Positions 61,917 through 64,000 of a stretch of DNA of 64,000 nucleotides are shown here, piece by piece. Position numbers and translations under genes: made by a program. The stretch comes from Gammaproteobacteria bacterium (lineage in GTDB: Bacteria; Pseudomonadota; Gammaproteobacteria; Pseudomonadales; Moraxellaceae): NCBI GenBank assembly GCA_028868515.1, contig JAGWUI010000013.1, positions 21,046 to 85,045 on the forward strand, read 5' to 3'. The stretch's first letter is position 1. Each line of letters starts with the position of its first letter. The notes under the pieces were generated by a model. That model did no database searches and had not been told where the DNA came from. It was given only the letters and a program-made list of their open reading frames with translations.

Positions 61917-61957
61917 CAAAAAGCGCCTTACGGTATTTCTCCATAAGGCGCTTTTTT
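61917..61957. terminator. Terminator downstream of the RND pump gene
   Basis: Stem AAAAAGCGCCTTA / TAAGGCGCTTTTT with a 12-14 base loop and T runs on both strands, 16 bases after the RND stop codon. Confidence 0.88.
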
Positions 61958-61972
61958 AGTTGCAAGCCCGAT

Positions 61973-64000
61973 TTAGTGAGCAGGCGTTTGCAACGATTCT
62001 GATCCTTCATCTTGAATAGCTGAATGCTTCGACGCCAAGAGCATGTACATCGCAGGGACAACAAACAGCGTAAACAAGCTACCAATCGACAGACCTGCAA
62101 AAATCACAAGCCCCATTGCAAAGCGACCTGCAGCACCCGCACCTGATGCAAGCACCAGTGGAATTACACCGAACACCATCGCCGCTGTCGTCATGAGAAT
62201 TGGACGCAGGCGTTGGTGAGTCGCAGCCATGATCGCTTCGAGCTTGGTTTTGCCTAAAGACCGTTCATGGTTGGCCACTTCGACGATGAGAATCCCGTGT
62301 TTACTGATCAATCCTGCCAAGGTAAACAAGCCGACCTTGGTGTAAATATTGACAGAGGTAAAGCCCCAGAAAATAAAGATCATCGCACCAAACAGTGCCA
62401 GTGGTACAGACATCAAAATAATCACAGGATCGCGGAAGCTATTAAACAAGGCTGCCAATACGAGGAAGACAATGATAATCGCAAATGCAAAGGTCGCCGC
62501 AAAACCGCCTGACTCTTGCATGAACTGACGTGATGATCCTGCGTAGTCCACGTTGTAACCTGTCGGAGCAACCTGCTTGACGGTTTCACGCAGCATTTTG
62601 AGCAAATCACCCTGAGAACCTGCACCAACACCCATAATGGTTGCTGAGTTTTGTTGCTGGAAGCGTGAAATCGCTTCTGGCACGACTTCATGCTTGAGTG
62701 AGGCAATGTTACGTACCTGAATCAAACTACCGCTTGGTGTTTTGATGTAGTAGTCAAGGATCTGATCTGGGTTCAGACGATCTTTTTGCAAGACTTGTGG
62801 CATCACTTTGTATGAGCGACCATCAATTGAGAAGTAATTGACATAGCCACCGCCTAAAGCAGCGCTTAATGCATTTCCTACATCTTGCTGAGTCATGCCC
62901 AGTGCAGCGATCTTGTTGCGATCAACGATCAGATTCACCTGAGGTGCGTCGACTTTCAGGTCAGTATCCACAAAGTAGAACTTACCTGAGGCTTTGACTT
63001 TATCCAGTACTTGTTGGGTGACCGAGTTAAGTTGATCAAACGAGTTAGTCGTATTGATCACGAATTGAATCGGTAAACCTGAAGAACCTGGTAGAGGAGG
63101 GAATTGGAACGCAGCAACGCGCGCGCCTGCGATTTTATTCCAACGCTCTTGCAGATCTTGCTGGATCTCATGTGCGCTACGTGTGCGCTGTTCCCAAGGC
63201 TTCAGCAGTACCCCGCCAATACCCTGACTGACGACAGGCACACCAGTGATCTGGAACATCTGTGCGTATTCTGGTGTAGCTTTTGAGACTTGGAAAACCT
63301 GATTTGCATAGGTTTGCATTTGATCAGAAGTCGCTGTTGGTGACCCCATCACTTGAGAGAGCACCAGACCTTGATCTTCTTCTGGCGCTAACTCTTGCTG
63401 TGACATGGTGAACATCACCACCAACAAGGACAGCATGATTGCACCCATGACAATCAGGACAGGCCATGTCTTGAGCATACTACCCAGTAATCGTTGATAG
63501 CCATCGCGGACTGAATCGAATATTCGGTTAATCGCAACGACAAATTTTCCTTCATCCTGATGTGGGTCAAAGAATTTGCCACACATGACAGGGGATAACG
63601 TCAGCGCAACGACTCCAGAGACGGTAACCGATGCGGCAAGGGTAAAGGCAAACTCACTAAACAATGCACCTGTGAGTCCGCCTTGGAAACCAATTGGTAC
63701 ATAGACTGCAACTAAGACTACAGTCATTGCGATAATAGGCCCACCGAGTTCACGCGCTGCGATGATTGAGGCATCAATCGGTTTCATGCCAGCTCGCATA
63801 TGACGGTCAACGTTTTCCACCACAATAATGGCATCGTCCACCACCAGACCAATTGCCAGCACCATCGCGAGTAGGGTCAATAGGTTGATCGAATAGCCCA
63901 ACATCAGCATGACAAAGAATGTGCCGATCAAGGACAGCGGCATCGCAATGACAGGGACGAGTACGGCGCGGAAACTTCCCAAAAAGAGGAAAATCACCAC
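61973..64000 (-). CDS. RND-family (HAE1) efflux pump inner-membrane subunit, C-terminal part
   Basis: The last 675 residues are in the window; the N-terminal about 350 lie beyond the right edge. The proton-relay helix AIGLVVDDAIIVVENV with the paired Asp residues (Asp407/408 of AcrB) is present, as are the periplasmic porter domains and a second set of helices (FAIIIVFLVLAALFNSFRDP, GLISKHGILIVEVAN). It exports drugs or other amphiphiles with an adaptor and an outer-membrane channel, whose genes would be outside. Which pump it is (AcrB/MexB/MdtC-like) cannot be decided. Confidence 0.92.
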   Translation of the reverse strand: MVIFLFLGSFRAVLVPVIAMPLSLIGTFFVMLMLGYSINLLTLLAMVLAIGLVVDDAIIVVENVDRHMRAGMKPIDASIIAARELGGPIIAMTVVLVAVYVPIGFQGGLTGALFSEFAFTLAASVTVSGVVALTLSPVMCGKFFDPHQDEGKFVVAINRIFDSVRDGYQRLLGSMLKTWPVLIVMGAIMLSLLVVMFTMSQQELAPEEDQGLVLSQVMGSPTATSDQMQTYANQVFQVSKATPEYAQMFQITGVPVVSQGIGGVLLKPWEQRTRSAHEIQQDLQERWNKIAGARVAAFQFPPLPGSSGLPIQFVINTTNSFDQLNSVTQQVLDKVKASGKFYFVDTDLKVDAPQVNLIVDRNKIAALGMTQQDVGNALSAALGGGYVNYFSIDGRSYKVMPQVLQKDRLNPDQILDYYIKTPSGSLIQVRNIASLKHEVVPEAISRFQQQNSATIMGVGAGSQGDLLKMLRETVKQVAPTGYNVDYAGSSRQFMQESGGFAATFAFAIIIVFLVLAALFNSFRDPVIILMSVPLALFGAMIFIFWGFTSVNIYTKVGLFTLAGLISKHGILIVEVANHERSLGKTKLEAIMAATHQRLRPILMTTAAMVFGVIPLVLASGAGAAGRFAMGLVIFAGLSIGSLFTLFVVPAMYMLLASKHSAIQDEGSESLQTPAH

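Noticed and set aside
1..64000. CRISPR arrays, tRNA or rRNA genes, intact insertion sequences, prophage genes
   Set aside because: None seen by reading both strands; the direct repeats at 37757-37801 are contiguous without spacers, so not CRISPR.

Overview
The window looks like chromosomal DNA of a gammaproteobacterium of the Moraxellaceae, close to Acinetobacter. The basis is protein resemblance (DnaK, peptide deformylase, the LysM-dprA-tsaC block, group IV ornithine decarboxylase), moderate GC with AT-rich intergenic DNA, and a lipid-oriented gene set (acyl desaturase with its own reductase, HSL-type esterases, thioesterase-fold proteins). This is inference from recalled family sequences; no search was run. 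I see no rRNA, tRNA, CRISPR array, prophage or intact insertion sequence.

Layout. 0-3.4 kb: start of phoB (leaving the left edge) behind a candidate Pho box, an SCP2-like protein, bioB and bioF. 3.4-9.6 kb: a PNPOx-fold protein, a GMC oxidoreductase, an orphan ParA, a GIY-YIG/T5orf172-like protein, ornithine decarboxylase, carbonic anhydrase and a small membrane protein. 9.7-13.6 kb: def, then divergently a LysM protein, dprA and tsaC (ATGA coupled). 14.3-16.6 kb: two tandem HSL-type hydrolases. 16.8-19.6 kb: grpE and dnaK, each behind a heat-shock-like promoter, with no dnaJ. 19.6-34.3 kb: an accessory stretch of regulators with neighbouring enzymes or transporters (XRE protein; thioesterase; TonB_C-Sel1 protein; MdfA; SDR/TetR; BenE; Fsr/AraC; PanE-like protein; secreted PHB-depolymerase-like esterase; PPM1-type methyltransferase; TetR/DUF4442). 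34.4-35.6 kb: a scar with a MITE-like element, an AT-rich orphan gene and a decayed RHS tail. 35.6-40.6 kb: MarR plus a tripartite EmrAB-OMF efflux operon. 41.0-47.0 kb: an MFS-PlsC fusion, a secreted hydrolase with four C-terminal repeats, an ArsJ-type GAPDH and a class II aldolase. 47.4-51.7 kb: a three-gene operon of a divergent Hsp70, a J-like protein without HPD, and a membrane protein. 51.8-58.4 kb: a desaturase pseudogene fragment, a GAF-GGDEF-EAL protein, a YcaC-like hydrolase, and the desaturase/reductase/TetR unit with a double operator. 58.4-64 kb: DUF1501/DUF1800 pair, a small secreted protein, and an RND pump running off the right edge.

The strongest candidate for an undescribed system is the Hsp70 / J-like / membrane-protein operon at 47390-51724: overlapping reading frames, an unusual Hsp70 C-terminus, and a partner that keeps the J-helix III pattern but lacks HPD. 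Other notable points are a shared operator (TGACAAT-N4-ATTGTCA) in front of the hydrolase pair, the SDR and, with one change, the methyltransferase, which suggests one TetR-type regulon spread over 16 kb; the four-repeat hydrolase with a C-x6-C pair in every repeat; the RHS scar with a possible orphan immunity gene; and several families of intergenic palindromic repeats.
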